Of a DNA stretch of 64,000 bases, positions 61,078 through 64,000 are shown one piece after another; the stretch's first letter is position 1, and each line of letters begins with the position of its first letter. A model generated the notes under the pieces. It was given only the letters and a program-made list of their open reading frames with translations, did not search any database and was not told the DNA's origin. A program made the translations under genes and the position numbers. The DNA is from Dipylidium caninum (taxonomy: Eukaryota > Platyhelminthes > Cestoda > Cyclophyllidea > Dipylidiidae): contig QEYB01000895.1 in NCBI GenBank assembly GCA_017562135.1, forward strand, positions 682,001-746,000, read 5' to 3'.

Positions 61078-63800
61078 TCATGTCCAGATAATCGTGACGA
61101 GGACATTCTCCTTGGAGACTTGCGGTGGTGAGAGATCCTCCTCGCACAAAAATTCATCGGGAAAGCACACCAGGTGTCCACGAATGCCTTCAACGAGTTG
61201 TTTGGCCTTCTTCGGATCGCGCTTGTACAAAGGCTCTATTTTGCGTATCATTTCCACCATCAGGAAGGAAGTCATGTTATTTGAGGGGAGACAACTGAAG
61301 ACCTGTAATTAGAATTAATCCTTGTGAGTGCGGAGAATATGACGTGGAGGCAGTGGTGAGGTGGCCAACGCTACGGTCAGCGCGTCCACCGTAGCTCCGG
61401 AGGGCAGGAGAATTGCAATGAATAGGCGCTAGGTGCCACACCCTCACGACCTCCACTCCTGCAAAGTCGCCAGCCACAAAGCGGTTGGTAAAGAAAATGC
61501 TGAGGGGAAATTGGCATCCACGCCGGGTGTCACCATAGGCGTCGCGACACCGGCGACTTTGGAAGTCACAGTAGTCGGGTGGTGATCAGGGCGAGAATCT
61601 TGGAATCGCCAGCTTTGAGACACAGTAGGAGGTTGAACGGCCTTGTTATGTGAAGGGCGGAGAGGAGATGCAGAAGGTGAGGATAGGTAAAGTAGCGGAG
61701 TGGACGGACACCTTGCCAACGCCGTTTCCCCCGACCTCGCTACTTAGATGACTCAGGCGGCTCTACTCCATACGCTTAAGTAACACTTCAGCACAACTTC
61801 AAATCAACGTGAAATAATTGCCCACTTTTCGATGTTTGTAACACACCTCTTCGAAGAGTCTCATGTTGCTGTCAGCTATGCGGCACCAGACGTTGTGGTA
61901 GAATTCATCGCAGACAGGATCATCCAAGAGCTTTTGGTCCCAGTCCGCCTTCATCCGCGACTCCTTCGTCAGAACACCGAGATGTTCGGCCATCAAGGAC
62001 TTGCGGAAGCGCCGAGCCATCTTGCCCACGAGAACTTTCTTCCCAGCAAACTCTGCCTCCTCCAGCGTGCCCATCTAACAACGCAACGGAACACCATCGG
62101 CTAATGTCACCTTTCAGCGGGGCCGGGGTAGGAGGACGGGGGCTGGGACCACTCACCTCGGCTGTGTCCTCTGCCACCAGACCCAGTTCGCTGTCTCTGT
62201 AGCCAAGCATACTACGGTCATTGATGTTCGCCGATCCGATTATTAGCTTGCGATCGTCCACTATCATTAATTTGGAGTGCACGTAGATGAATTCTGTCGT
62301 CTAAAAAGTACAGGGTGATGGGCGTCACCGACGCTGGTCACTCAAGCAGGCGGTACGTGCGGATGCATGAGGAGGGGACAGAGGGGTTGGAGCAGAAGCG
62401 TGTGTGGCGCCTACAAAGCCCCCTGCTGAAGTCTAAACCACGTGTTTTGGGCTCGTTGTGCCACTATCAGTCGGATGGAAGTTGAGTTCCCAGCCCGACT
62501 GCCTAGTTGAAAGAGTGGACTTACCAGTCGGTTGTCGGGCCAAGTGTCGTAGGTGCGAAGACCACAGACACTAATGTAGTCCTCGGGGTTTGGCACAAAA
62601 AATCTGAGCCGAGGAATGAGGGCACTGGGACCGTGAAAGAGGCTTTTCCGGATGAAAAGCATTTCATAGTGAATCGACGTCCCCTTGTCTCTGGAGCCGG
62701 CGTCACCCTCGAAACCGGGTAAGAGGGGCAGTATTATGTACACCCGAAAAGGCCTCTTCTCCCTAATAACAAAAGCAGACACTCAAGGCAGGCCAGAGCA
62801 TGGGTCAACGACGGGTAGAGAGGGCGAGAGGTAGACAGAGTGAGTTTGGGCCTCGAGTAATGCCTGCCCATTTGACAAACCTAAACAAAGTTAACCGAGG
62901 AGCTTCAATTATCGGAAAAGTATGTGGAATGACTAGAACTGGGGGGTGCGAGGGGCTCAATGTCGTCTAGGTAGATTGTGGCGCAGTGCCCGACACCGAG
63001 GCACCCCCGCAGTTTGTCTGCCGCATGTGCAAGGAGGAGGAGGAGGAGGAGGAGGAGGAGGCGGCGGCGGCGGCGGCGGAAGAAGCTGAAGTGGCTGCGC
63101 AGGTGCACTTCGCGCCGCCAGGGCTAAACGCAGGCTACGCAATCTGCGCACTGTCGGGATATGCGTAGACGGGCGACAGAGAGAAACGCACTCTTTCTAT
63201 GTGGGACCTCCAGAGAACTTAGGAAGTGGTAATAACGAACTACTTCGACCCCAAAGCGGCACCTAATTCAGCGAAAGGAGGTATGATGTGTGTTGGAAGG
63301 GAGGAAAAGTTGGAGTCGTGAAGATGCCGGAGGGTAAACCCACCTGTGGGCGCGCAGGATGCGGTCGTAGAGGGCCTGTGTGATGGTATTCTTGACCAGA
63401 CAGGTCGCTGCAGTTCAGTCTCAAGGGCCACTGGACTGCTGCATTTGTTGTTGTTGGCGCTTTGAATGTCCTGCTCCATGGTTTTCTCGTTGAGCCAGCT
63501 GACAAAGAACTGATTTTCAATGTATACACGTAATGCTTGGAATTGCGGATGGCGTCGATGTAGGCGTTGTGGATGGAGCGCTCCGTGAATTGGGAGGTGA
63601 TATTCAAATTGTTCGGCTCGTCCGCGAAATCCTTGTCGCCCCTGTTCCCTCCGCCTCGAGTTCACCCCACGAGGGACCCACCGACTGGCCGGAGCGAAAG
63701 ACCTGCATTGCGCCAGTGGTGCGCGGTCGGCGGCGCTCACCGCGGCCATTCCGCCCTGTTTCCACGGCTCGCAGGGCGGGGACGCAGCACATCGGTATGT
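61078..63800 (-). CDS. PLD: Phospholipase D1/2-type, C-terminal half, 5' end outside window
   Basis: PLD1/2 enzymes hydrolyse phosphatidylcholine to phosphatidic acid and choline in membrane signalling and trafficking. Reading on the minus strand, the exons are about 63344-63700 (poorly resolved), 62525-62762, 62157-62300, 61847-62074 and 61078-61302. They encode [10 protein letters not shown] and the IENQFF block, [14 protein letters not shown], the second catalytic HKD motif as HSKLMIVDD followed by [35 protein letters not shown], and a C-terminus [10 protein letters not shown] ending IIWT. PLD1/2 proteins typically end in WT. The last four exons join in phase. The first visible exon has at least two frame breaks (about 63519-63527 and 63400-63412) and probably a third near 63636-63660. 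The first HKD motif and any PX/PH domains would lie beyond 64000. The last four exons look functional; the first is either badly assembled or degraded. PLD1 versus PLD2 cannot be decided. Confidence 0.88.
63032..63078. repeat. (GGA)n(GGC)n compound microsatellite
   Basis: About ten GGA units followed directly by six GGC units, inside the 581-bp PLD intron 62763-63343. The plus-strand open frame across it (poly-Glu then poly-Ala) is a repeat artefact. Confidence 0.9.
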
Positions 63801-64000
63801 ATTGGAAGGCTTGCTATGGTTTTCGTTCGTTCGCTTCACCTTCCGTAGCTGAGTTAAGACAAGAGCAATTTACCGTCAGGTGGTAAGGCTGCGGAGGAGG
63901 GGCAGTCTTATTTAAAGCGCACTGGTGTTCGGTTGCCGTACAAGTCCATAGACACCGCCGCCTACGCCAAATGCTGCCGAGCCTGGTTCCGGGTGGAGCT

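Noticed and set aside
62986..63168. Small plus-strand protein with poly-Glu and poly-Ala
   Set aside because: It is a reading of a compound microsatellite within a PLD intron on the other strand.
1..64000. CRISPR arrays, bacterial operons, tRNA or rRNA genes
   Set aside because: The DNA is clearly eukaryotic; I saw no regularly spaced repeats, no conserved T-loop box pattern and no rRNA core sequence. A covariance-model scan would be needed to exclude a tRNA.

Overview
This window looks like nuclear DNA of a parasitic flatworm, most likely a tapeworm. The evidence is animal genes split by canonical GT-AG introns, several tandem innexin genes, and a steep intron-size gradient in the two longest gene models: the first five or six introns are only 29-54 nt and later ones are much longer. 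Species cannot be fixed from sequence alone.

Layout. 1-6.7 kb is GC- and CpG-rich with no recognisable gene. 6.7-11.8 kb (minus strand) holds a 13-exon THOC5 homologue, a subunit of the THO/TREX mRNA-export complex. It lies head to head with a two-exon ER Hsp70 (BiP/GRP78) gene at 12.8-14.9 kb, with about 1 kb between the start codons. 17.1-37.3 kb is a tandem, same-strand innexin array. It has three complete three-exon genes (A, B, C) with identical intron positions, and a fourth C-terminal-only module (D) with no partner 5' exons. Long non-coding stretches separate the copies. 37.9-53.6 kb (minus) is a complete XMAP215/CKAP5-family microtubule polymerase gene that I could resolve into 31 exons (about 2,080 aa). 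53.6-61.1 kb has no recognisable gene. 61.1 kb to the right edge (minus) is the C-terminal half of a phospholipase D1/2-type gene, including the second HKD motif. Its 5' part lies beyond the window.

The genes are functionally unrelated (mRNA export, ER folding, gap junctions, spindle microtubules, lipid signalling); only the innexins form a family cluster. A recurring oddity is single-base frame breaks inside otherwise perfectly conserved exons of BiP, innexin B, innexin C, CKAP5 and PLD. Splice phases and domain order are intact around them, so I read most as assembly indels rather than gene death. The most unusual biological signals are the orphan innexin D module next to innexin C (a possible alternative 3' end for gene C), the 29-43 nt introns, and a first CKAP5 intron of 34 nt that begins with GC.
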